DNA of 12,863 bases from Acidimicrobiia bacterium (GTDB lineage Bacteria; Actinomycetota; Acidimicrobiia; IMCC26256; JAENVU01), in contig JANYLF010000172.1 of the NCBI GenBank assembly GCA_025357995.1, positions 1 through 12,863 on the forward strand, in the 5' to 3' direction. Numbering within the stretch: position 1 is the first letter of the stretch; each line of letters starts with the position of its first letter. The notes beneath the pieces were generated by a model. That model worked only from the letters and a program-made list of their open reading frames with translations. It made no database searches and had not been told where the DNA came from. This document shows, in pieces, positions 7,213 to 12,557 of this stretch. A program made the position numbers and the translations under genes.

Positions 7213-8325
7213 GTGCTGGATCTGGATCGAGTGTTACGTGAGGCAGTCGATCGCGGGGCATCGGACGTGCACATCAAGGTCGGATCGCCGCCACATCTCC
7301 GTATGGATGGTGAGCTGGCGCCTTTCACCGACGAGGCCGTGCTGGCCGCGGACACCGAACGGGTCGCGTTCGCGATCATGCCGAAGATCCGCGCCGAGGA
7401 GTTCCTCTCGGGCAACGAGGCCGACTTCGCGTACGCCTTGAATGGCGTCGGCCGATTCCGCGTGAACGTGTTCCGCCAGCGCGGCTCGGTCGGGCTCGTG
7501 TTGCGCCACATCCTTCCCGGCATCCCACCCATGGAGGAGCTGGGATTGCCGCCGGTCGTGCGCCGCCTCGCCGAAGAACATCGCGGTCTCGTGCTGGTCA
7601 CCGGTCCGACGGGGTCGGGCAAGACCACCACCCTCGCGGCGATGATCGACCACATCAACGAAACCAAGGCTCGCCACATCGTGACGATCGAGGATCCGAT
7701 CGAGGTACTGCACGCCGACAAGCGATCGATCATCAACCAGCGTGAGGTCGGAGACGACACCGTCGACTTCCTCTCCGCGCTCAAGCGGGCATTGCGCCAG
7801 GACCCCGACGTCATCCTCATCGGTGAGATGCGCGATCCGGAGACGGTGTGGGCCGCGTTGTCTGCCGCGGAAACGGGCCACTTGGTCTTCTCCACCCTGC
7901 ACACGATGGGCGCGGCCGAAAGCATCAACCGGGTGATCGATTTCTTCCCGCCGTACCAGCAACAACAAGTGCGCATGTCGATGGCGGGCGCGCTCAAGGG
8001 GATCGTCTCGCAACGGTTGGTCCAGCGCAGCGATCGAGAAGGCCGGGTTCCGGCGATGGAGGTGTTGGTGGCCACCGGGCGCGTGTTCGACAAGATTGCC
8101 GACGCCACGGCCACCCACGAGCTGGACGAGATCATCGCCGATGGTGAGTTCTACGGCATGCAGACGTTCGATCAGAGCTTGCTCAACCTGTTCGCGACGG
8201 GCGTGGTATCGCGCCGAGACGCGTTGGCGACGGCTTCGAATCCGCACGACCTTCGGCTCAAGATGGAGCACTACGAGTTGTTGAAGGCGGAGTCGAACGC
8301 GACTCCGCTCGTCCGCTCGGCCTGA
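7213..8325 (+). CDS. PilT-family twitching/retraction ATPase
   Basis: Secretion-superfamily hexameric ATPase of the PilT/PilU branch, 370 aa, the family's usual length. Such proteins power type IV pilus disassembly at the cytoplasmic face of the inner membrane. Motifs: N-terminal PAS-like region with SDVHIKVG and LRMDGEL, the arginine-rich GRFRVNVFRQRG, Walker A GPTGSGKTTT (131-140), Asp box IVTIEDPIE (about 156-164), Walker B DVILIGEMRDPET (about 199-211), His box GHLVFSTLHT (222-231), and C-terminal GMQTFDQSL. The canonical PilT retraction motif AIRNLIRE is not recognisable; the aligned place reads roughly GRVFDKIAD. PilB/GspE proteins are longer and carry a zinc motif absent here, so assembly ATPase is unlikely. 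Start GTG 7213 follows GGAGGG at 7201-7206. No other pilus gene is in the window. Confidence 0.9.
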   Translation: MLDLDRVLREAVDRGASDVHIKVGSPPHLRMDGELAPFTDEAVLAADTERVAFAIMPKIRAEEFLSGNEADFAYALNGVGRFRVNVFRQRGSVGLVLRHILPGIPPMEELGLPPVVRRLAEEHRGLVLVTGPTGSGKTTTLAAMIDHINETKARHIVTIEDPIEVLHADKRSIINQREVGDDTVDFLSALKRALRQDPDVILIGEMRDPETVWAALSAAETGHLVFSTLHTMGAAESINRVIDFFPPYQQQQVRMSMAGALKGIVSQRLVQRSDREGRVPAMEVLVATGRVFDKIADATATHELDEIIADGEFYGMQTFDQSLLNLFATGVVSRRDALATASNPHDLRLKMEHYELLKAESNATPLVRSA

Positions 8326-8369
8326 CGCACGATCTCGCATTGGGTCGTCGGTCGGGAGGCCGCACGAGT

Positions 8370-8375
8370 CACAAT
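8370..8375 (+). promoter_or_regulatory. Candidate -10 element for leaderless pcnA transcript
   Basis: CACAAT, one mismatch from TANNNT and close to TATAAT, ends 6 bases before GTG 8382. No Shine-Dalgarno lies between it and the start. The arrangement matches that of other genes in the window. Confidence 0.35.
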
Positions 8376-8381
8376 GCTGCG

Positions 8382-9764
8382 GTGACCGTCCCGCCGCGCC
8401 TGGCTCCGATGCTCGCGGCCGATGCGCCCGTCCAGCGAGTTGCGCGCGCGCTCGTGGGCGCCGGCCACGAGTGCTATCTCGTCGGGGGCAGCGTGCGAGA
8501 CGCACTGCTGGATATCGCCCCGGTGGAGTTCGACTTCGCGAGCGACGCGTTGCCGGATCGGATCGAGGCGTTGCTCGCGCCGATCGCGGAGTTCGTGTGG
8601 CTGCAAGGCCAACGGTTCGGCACGGTGGGTGCGCAAGTGGCCGGCATCCCGTGCGAGGTGACCACATTCCGATCCGACGTGTATCACGCTGACAGCCGCA
8701 AGCCGGAGGTCACGTTCGGCGACTCGATCGAGACCGACCTCTCACGGCGCGACTTCACGGTGAATGCGATGGCGCTGCGCTTGCCCGACGCCGAGCTCGT
8801 GGACCCCTACGACGGGACCGTCGATCTCGCCGCCGGCCGATTGCGCACGCCGCTGTCGCCCGAGATCTCCTTTACCGACGACCCGCTCCGGATGATGCGC
8901 GCGGCCCGGTTCGTGGCACGGTTCGGATTCGAACCGGTCCCGGAGTTGGTGGCGGCGGTCGAGCAGCTGGCGGACCGGTTGGCCATCGTGAGCGTCGAAC
9001 GCATCCGCGACGAATTGTCGAAGCTGCTCGTGGTGGAGGATCCGTCGCCGGGATTGTGGTTTCTCGCCGAGACGGGTCTCGCCGACGGCTTCCTCCCGGA
9101 GCTGAACGCGATGCGGCTCGAGCAGGACCCGATCCATCACCACAAGGACGTGCTGGCCCACACGATTGCCGTGGTCGCGAAGACCAGCCCGGAGCTGGTG
9201 TTGCGGTTGGCCGCGTTGATGCACGATGTGGGCAAGCCGAAGACGCGATCGTTCGAACGCGGTCGGGCCACGTTTCATCATCACGAGGTCGTGGGGAAGC
9301 GGATGACGCGGGAGCGGCTCGTCGCCCTGAAGTATCCGAACGACGTCGTCGACGATGTGGCCCAGCTCGTCTACTTGCATCTGCGGATCCACACGTACGC
9401 GATGGGCTGGACTGATGCCGCCGTGCGCCGGTACGTACGAGATGCGGGCCCGCTGCTGGACCAGCTCAACGAATTACAGCGCTGCGATTGCACGACGCGA
9501 AACGAGCGACGCGCCCGCACTCTGGCGCGCCGGATGGACGAGCTCGAGACTCGGATCGAGGAGCTCGCCGCCCAGGAGGAGCTCCGGGCGATTCGCCCGT
9601 CGCTCGACGGCACGCAGGTGATGGAGTTCCTCGGGGTCCTGCCGGGTCGGGTCGTGGGCGAGGCGCTCGCGTTCCTGCTTGAGGTCCGGCTCGACGTTGG
9701 CCCGATCGACGAAGCCGACGCCTACGAGCGACTTCGCGCCTGGGCCGACGAGCGCGAGGGCTGA
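8382..9764 (+). CDS. cca: CCA tRNA nucleotidyltransferase with HD domain (PcnA/Cca)
   Basis: Class II nucleotidyltransferase that adds or repairs the 3' CCA of tRNA, 460 aa. N-terminal catalytic domain: LVGGSVRDALL (33-43), metal-binding region VEFDFASD (48-55), TFRSDVYH, then ETDLSRRDFTVNAMAL (117-132), the ribose/nucleotide region; next DDPLRMMRAARFVARFGF (from 166), the head-neck signature. A C-terminal HD phosphohydrolase-like domain follows, with HHHKDVLAHT and MHDVGKPKT. The usual catalytic Asp pair DxD reads Glu49-Phe-Asp51 here, a conservative but unusual change at the first metal ligand. GTG 8382 was chosen because it fits the family N-terminus and a -10-like hexamer lies 6 bases upstream; a TTG 14 codons earlier is possible. 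In mycobacteria pcnA lies beside the DUF6049/murJ locus, as here, but two unrelated genes now intervene. It is convergent with the methyltransferase, 17 bp apart. Confidence 0.93.
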   Translation: MTVPPRLAPMLAADAPVQRVARALVGAGHECYLVGGSVRDALLDIAPVEFDFASDALPDRIEALLAPIAEFVWLQGQRFGTVGAQVAGIPCEVTTFRSDVYHADSRKPEVTFGDSIETDLSRRDFTVNAMALRLPDAELVDPYDGTVDLAAGRLRTPLSPEISFTDDPLRMMRAARFVARFGFEPVPELVAAVEQLADRLAIVSVERIRDELSKLLVVEDPSPGLWFLAETGLADGFLPELNAMRLEQDPIHHHKDVLAHTIAVVAKTSPELVLRLAALMHDVGKPKTRSFERGRATFHHHEVVGKRMTRERLVALKYPNDVVDDVAQLVYLHLRIHTYAMGWTDAAVRRYVRDAGPLLDQLNELQRCDCTTRNERRARTLARRMDELETRIEELAAQEELRAIRPSLDGTQVMEFLGVLPGRVVGEALAFLLEVRLDVGPIDEADAYERLRAWADEREG

Positions 9765-9781
9765 GGCGCGACGCCGAACCT

Positions 9782-10399
9782 CTAGCTACCGACTTTTCTC
9801 GCTCGCCAGATGATGTCGGTCGGGATCATCGCCGGTCCTCGGGGCGAGGACGCCGGCTGCGGTTCGAGCAGCGTGTCGACCCGGAAACCCACCCGCCCCA
9901 GGAGCGCGAAGACGTCGCCGATCCGGTGCACGTAGCGCCCGTCGACCGGCTCGATGTCGAAGTACGACCGGCCGAGGAATGGTCGGGCCAACGGGAGCGA
10001 CCCGGTGGGTTCGGGCTCGACGTCGACGCAGAATGCGAAGGGATGCGGCAGGGAAAAGGCGAACCATGCTCCGGCGCGAAGCACGCGCTGGACTTGGCGG
10101 AATACCCGTCCGAGGTCCGCCAGGCCCGAGAGACTCCCCTCGGCCAAGGCCACGTCGACCGAATCGCCACGGAGAAAGGCGAGATCGGCGAAGTCGCCGG
10201 TGTGCACCTCGACGCGCACCTCGTGTTCCCCGGCCTTCTGGCGGGTCGCGGCGACGGCCGCGGCGGATGGGTCGATGGCGATCACTGACGCACCGCCGCG
10301 GGCGAGTGCGACGGCACGCGTACCGTCTCCGCAGCCCAGCTCGACGACACGTTTGCCCCGCACCTCGCCGAGAAGCCGCGCCAACTGGAATTCACTCAT
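9782..10399 (-). CDS. Class I SAM-dependent methyltransferase
   Basis: Rossmann-fold methyltransferase of 205 aa, cytoplasmic. Motif I is VVELGCGDGTRA (18-29), the SAM-binding glycine loop; AIDPS (41-45) supplies the acidic residue expected to bind the ribose hydroxyls. VHTGDFADLAF is the motif II-type segment before the adenine-binding region, and SVDVALAEGSLSGL followed by VFRQVQRVLRAGAWFAFSLPHPF is the family's post-motif III region. These fit the Methyltransf_11/25 group, whose members methylate small molecules, quinones or other substrates, so the substrate cannot be predicted. ATG 10399 is the first start; an upstream hexamer TAGGGT (10414-10409) would give a 5' leader of only a few bases. 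It is divergent from DUF5318 and convergent with pcnA. Confidence 0.85.
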   Translation of the reverse strand: MSEFQLARLLGEVRGKRVVELGCGDGTRAVALARGGASVIAIDPSAAAVAATRQKAGEHEVRVEVHTGDFADLAFLRGDSVDVALAEGSLSGLADLGRVFRQVQRVLRAGAWFAFSLPHPFAFCVDVEPEPTGSLPLARPFLGRSYFDIEPVDGRYVHRIGDVFALLGRVGFRVDTLLEPQPASSPRGPAMIPTDIIWRARKVGS

Positions 10400-10408
10400 G
10401 CACGCGTG

Positions 10409-10414
10409 ACCCTA
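10409..10414 (-). promoter_or_regulatory. Candidate -10 element for the methyltransferase gene
   Basis: TAGGGT on the minus strand lies 9 bases before ATG 10399, which would give a very short leader of two or three bases. No Shine-Dalgarno is present in that gap. Confidence 0.35.
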
Positions 10415-10424
10415 CTTGCGGGCG

Positions 10425-10473
10425 ACGATCACCGATCGTGCGTCGCGGCGCCCCGGGGTTTGACCGGGGCGTC
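10425..10473. promoter_or_regulatory. Two dyads between divergent methyltransferase and DUF5318 genes
   Basis: The 106-bp divergent gap contains ACGATC-ACC-GATCGT (10425-10439, a 6-bp perfect arm) and CGCCCCGG-7 nt-CCGGGGCG (10449-10471, an 8-bp perfect arm, extendable by a G-T and a G-C pair to 10447-10473). Both predicted transcription starts lie outside the dyads, so these are better explained as DNA operators than as terminators. Two copies of GGGGTTTG (10455-10462 and 10476-10483) recur at a 21-bp period, about two helical turns. Function is inferred. Confidence 0.35.
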
Positions 10474-10492
10474 CTGGGGTTTGGAGGTCTTC

Positions 10493-10498
10493 TACACT
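10493..10498 (+). promoter_or_regulatory. Candidate -10 element for leaderless DUF5318 transcript
   Basis: TACACT lies 7 bases before GTG 10506, the expected -10 to +1 distance for a leaderless mRNA. GGAGG at 10484-10488 is 18 bases from the start and so is too far to be the Shine-Dalgarno. No clear -35 is seen. Confidence 0.45.
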
Positions 10499-10505
10499 GC
10501 TCGCC

Positions 10506-10892
10506 GTGGTCAAAGGGACCGACTACGCGCTCGCCCGCCGGGCTGTCCTGCGGGACCTCAAGGCGGGTCGGGTCAGCCGGAACGACGTGTGTGACGCCCA
10601 TCCCGAGTTGCTGCGCGCGGCGCGCAACGTGGGTGACCCGGTGGGCAAGGCGTGCCCCGTATGTCGGAGCAAGCAGCTCTTCTACGTGTCCTACGTCTAC
10701 GGGGATCGACTTCGCGCCGCGAACGGTCGAGCGCTCTCTCAGCCGGGTGAGCTCGACGAGTTGGCTCGCAAGCATGACGAGTTCGACTGTTACGTCGTCG
10801 AAGTCTGTACCAAGTGTCGCTGGAACCACCTCGGCCGCCGAGAACTCCACGGGAAAGGGACCCGGTTGGGAGCGGAGGTCGAGCAGAAGTGA
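10506..10892 (+). CDS. DUF5318 family zinc-ribbon protein
   Basis: Conserved actinobacterial protein of 128 aa related to Rv0049, of unknown function. It has two CxxC pairs, CPVC (50-53) and CTKC (101-104), the latter in VCTKCRWNHLGRR, consistent with a zinc ribbon that binds one metal ion. An N-terminal helical segment (YALARRAVLRDLKAGRVS) precedes it, and the tail is charged. There is no signal peptide or membrane segment, so it is probably cytoplasmic. In mycobacteria the homologue lies just upstream of ponA1 and the rpsF-ssb operon; here rpsF and ssb follow about 1.2 kb later, with panB between, so the association with the S6 operon is retained. The start is the first GTG after the -10-like TACACT; no Shine-Dalgarno is present. 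A role in translation or DNA metabolism would be guesswork. Confidence 0.85.
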   Translation: MVKGTDYALARRAVLRDLKAGRVSRNDVCDAHPELLRAARNVGDPVGKACPVCRSKQLFYVSYVYGDRLRAANGRALSQPGELDELARKHDEFDCYVVEVCTKCRWNHLGRRELHGKGTRLGAEVEQK

Positions 10893-10921
10893 CGGCTGGC
10901 GCGGAGCCCTGGCTCACCGCC

Positions 10922-10927
10922 TAACCT
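10922..10927 (+). promoter_or_regulatory. Candidate -10 element for panB
   Basis: TAACCT lies 51 bases before the panB ATG at 10978. It predicts a transcript start near 10934 and a leader of about 43 nt carrying the Shine-Dalgarno GGAGGT at 10966-10971. In-frame GTG codons at 10930 and 10933 would also allow a near-leaderless longer form. No clear -35 is seen. Confidence 0.35.
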
Positions 10928-10977
10928 TTGTGGTGCTGCCGGGAGCCGTGGGTGCCCTGGACGGTGGAGGTATCGAG

Positions 10978-11931
10978 ATGACGGCCGAGATCGCGCCATC
11001 ACATCCGAAGTCACGCGTGCTGACCGCGCCGGACATTGCTGCGGCGAAGGGCAACGACTGCCCCCTCGTCATGGTGACCGCGTACGACGCTCCGAGCGCG
11101 CGTGTCGTCGACCATGCTGGCGTCGACATGATCCTCGTGGGCGACACGCTCGCGATGGTCGTGCTCGGTTACGACGACACGCTTCAGGTCACGACCGACG
11201 ACATGGCGCATCACGTGGGCGCCGTCGCGCGGACGAAGCCGCGTGCGCTCATCGTGGGCGACCTACCGTGGATGAGTTACCACGTGTCGCGCGAGGAGAC
11301 GGTGCGCAACGCGGCCCAGTTGATTCGCGCCGGTGCAGGTGCAGTCAAGCTCGAAGGTGGTCGGAAGCGCCTCGAGGCAATCACGGCGATCCTCGATTCC
11401 GAGATCCCGGTGATGGGTCATCTCGGCCTTACTCCGCAGTCGATCCACGCGATCGGCGGCTTCAAGGTGCAGGGCAAACAACTCGACGCGGCGCGGCGCA
11501 TTGTGGACGATGCGGTTGCCCTGGCCGAGGCGGGATGTTTCGCGATCGTGCTCGAGTGTGTGCCCGATGGCGTCGCGCGGATGGTCACCGACGCGATCTC
11601 GGTCCCCACGATCGGTATCGGCGCCGGCCGTCACTGCGACGGCCAGGTGCTGGTGTACCACGATCTCTTGGGGTTCGAAGATCGGATCCGGCCGCGGTTC
11701 GTGCGCCGCTACGCGGAGTTGGGCGCCGACGCCACCGCGGCCGTGGCTCGATTCGTCCACGACGTTCGGGTCGGCACGTTCCCATCGAGCGACGAGACCT
11801 ACCACATGACCGATCAGCTCGATGATGCGATGGACCTGTACGCCGTCGATGTCACAACCGACGGTCAGGGCGAGCCCGCCGCGGGCTCCCGAGCCTCCAG
11901 CTCGGGAATGAGTGTCACACCCCCCGGGTAG
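10978..11931 (+). CDS. panB: 3-methyl-2-oxobutanoate hydroxymethyltransferase (ketopantoate hydroxymethyltransferase)
   Basis: First committed enzyme of pantothenate/CoA synthesis: it transfers a hydroxymethyl group from 5,10-methylenetetrahydrofolate to 2-oxoisovalerate to make ketopantoate. It is a cytoplasmic TIM-barrel decamer in known cases. Conserved blocks are MVTAYDAPSARVVD (Tyr/Asp start), ILVGDTLAMVVLGYDDT (Asp56, a metal ligand), VGDLPWMSY (Asp95), AVKLEGG (Lys124, Glu126), PVMGHLGLTPQS, LECVPDGVA (catalytic Glu193) and TIGIGAGRHCDGQVLVYHD. All catalytic residues are present. At 317 aa it exceeds the usual 260-285 because about 30 residues follow the normal end, GTFPSSDETYHM; the tail is low-complexity and overlaps two hairpins. 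ATG 10978 is supported by GGAGGT six bases upstream. No panC or panD lies nearby, so it appears to be a lone pathway gene. Confidence 0.95.
   Translation: MTAEIAPSHPKSRVLTAPDIAAAKGNDCPLVMVTAYDAPSARVVDHAGVDMILVGDTLAMVVLGYDDTLQVTTDDMAHHVGAVARTKPRALIVGDLPWMSYHVSREETVRNAAQLIRAGAGAVKLEGGRKRLEAITAILDSEIPVMGHLGLTPQSIHAIGGFKVQGKQLDAARRIVDDAVALAEAGCFAIVLECVPDGVARMVTDAISVPTIGIGAGRHCDGQVLVYHDLLGFEDRIRPRFVRRYAELGADATAAVARFVHDVRVGTFPSSDETYHMTDQLDDAMDLYAVDVTTDGQGEPAAGSRASSSGMSVTPPG
11872..11906 (+). repeat. Tandem perfect hairpins in the 3' tail of panB
   Basis: GAGCCCG-CCG-CGGGCTC (11872-11888) is followed immediately by CCCGAGC-CTCCA-GCTCGGG (11888-11906). Each has a 7-bp GC-rich perfect stem, and the two share the base at 11888. 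They sit inside the coding tail, 25 bases before the panB stop, with no T-run. They may act as a terminator or RNA-stabilising element between panB and rpsF, or be a small repeat that extended the reading frame. Confidence 0.4.
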
Positions 11932-11967
11932 GGTCGTCCTCGATAGGTCCGGCGGGATTGGGTCGGC

Positions 11968-11973
11968 TAGCCT
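11968..11973 (+). promoter_or_regulatory. Candidate -10 element for the rpsF-ssb operon
   Basis: TAGCCT in the 181-bp panB-rpsF gap would start transcription near 11980 and give an rpsF leader of about 130 nt. No convincing -35 hexamer is seen at 16-19 bp upstream. The alternative is readthrough from panB. Confidence 0.3.
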
Positions 11974-11983
11974 GCCCCGCTTC

Positions 11984-12104
11984 ATGACGGAGGTCTCGAC
12001 CTCCTGACATGTCCACCCTGCCCCTTGGCGAAACGATCGGGATTTCCGGTCGGCTTCGAACCCGGGGGCCCATGTGCGCTCGGCGCTCGTGGTCCGAAGG
12101 AGGT
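11984..12104 (+). promoter_or_regulatory. Structured rpsF leader with alternative pairing of the Shine-Dalgarno
   Basis: Three elements occur. GGAGGT-CTCG-ACCTCC (11989-12004) is a perfect 6-bp stem with a tetraloop. CGATCGG-GATTT-CCGGTCG (12034-12052) is a 7-bp stem with one G-T pair. The rpsF Shine-Dalgarno AAGGAGGT (12097-12104) is the third. ACCTCCT (11999-12005) can also pair with AGGAGGT (12098-12104) over 7 bases, which would hide the Shine-Dalgarno. A 7-codon ATG reading frame, MTEVSTS (11984-12007), spans the first hairpin. Autoregulation of rpsF leaders by S6:S18 is known in bacteria; whether this leader matches that motif is not established here. Confidence 0.45.
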
Positions 12105-12112
12105 ATTGGCCA

Positions 12113-12481
12113 ATGAGGCCGTACGAGGTCATGGTTATTTTCGATGCGGACCTGGAAGAGGAGACCATCCGGTCTGCCGTCGAACAGTCGCTCGTGCTCA
12201 TCGAGTCGAAGGGTGCCGAGCGTGGCGCCATCGATTGGTGGGGCAAGCGTCGTCTCGCCTACGAGGTGAAGCACCGCTGGGAGGGCTACTACGTAGTCAT
12301 CCAGGCGAAGGCCGAGCCGGCGGCGATGGACGAGCTCGGTCGGGCGCTCTCCCTCTCGGATGACGTCATCCGTCACAAGATCCTGCGGATCCCGGAGCAG
12401 GTCTACGGCAAGCTCGGTGGCACACCGGACCCCGTCGACGCTGCGGTACTCGCGGCCGGCGCCGATCCGGACGACGAGTAG
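12113..12481 (+). CDS. rpsF: 30S ribosomal protein S6
   Basis: Small-subunit protein that pairs with S18 on the central domain of 16S rRNA. Core motifs are RPYEVMVIFDADLEEE at the N-terminus, WWGKRRLAYEVKHRWEGYYVV (residues about 42-62; the conserved GKR-LAY block) and the terminal LSDDVIRHKILRI. It has 122 aa against the usual 95-105, because of an acidic Ala/Asp-rich tail after QVYGKLGG. ATG 12113 was chosen over an earlier in-frame reading because AAGGAGGT (12097-12104) lies 8 bases upstream and the family begins with RPYE. ssb follows after 76 bp, the standard rpsF-ssb-rpsR order. The 5' leader is structured and may control expression. Confidence 0.96.
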   Translation: MRPYEVMVIFDADLEEETIRSAVEQSLVLIESKGAERGAIDWWGKRRLAYEVKHRWEGYYVVIQAKAEPAAMDELGRALSLSDDVIRHKILRIPEQVYGKLGGTPDPVDAAVLAAGADPDDE

Positions 12482-12557
12482 GAATCGCGCCGGCTGGTGA
12501 CCGTCGACGTCGCACAGATAACCACACGCCGCGCGAGCGGCACAGGGAGGCAACACC

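Noticed and set aside
9979..11931. Plus-strand frame of 650 codons apparently fusing an Arg-rich domain to PanB
   Set aside because: The upstream part is antisense to the methyltransferase and out of frame with DUF5318. PanB has a Shine-Dalgarno and ATG at 10978.
12046..12075. CTTCGAACCCGG resembling a tRNA T-loop before rpsF
   Set aside because: The flanking bases do not form a T-stem, and no acceptor, D or anticodon arms can be drawn around it.
11263..12246. Minus-strand frame of 327 codons opposite panB and the rpsF start
   Set aside because: It is antisense to strongly recognised genes, and the translation shows no domain.
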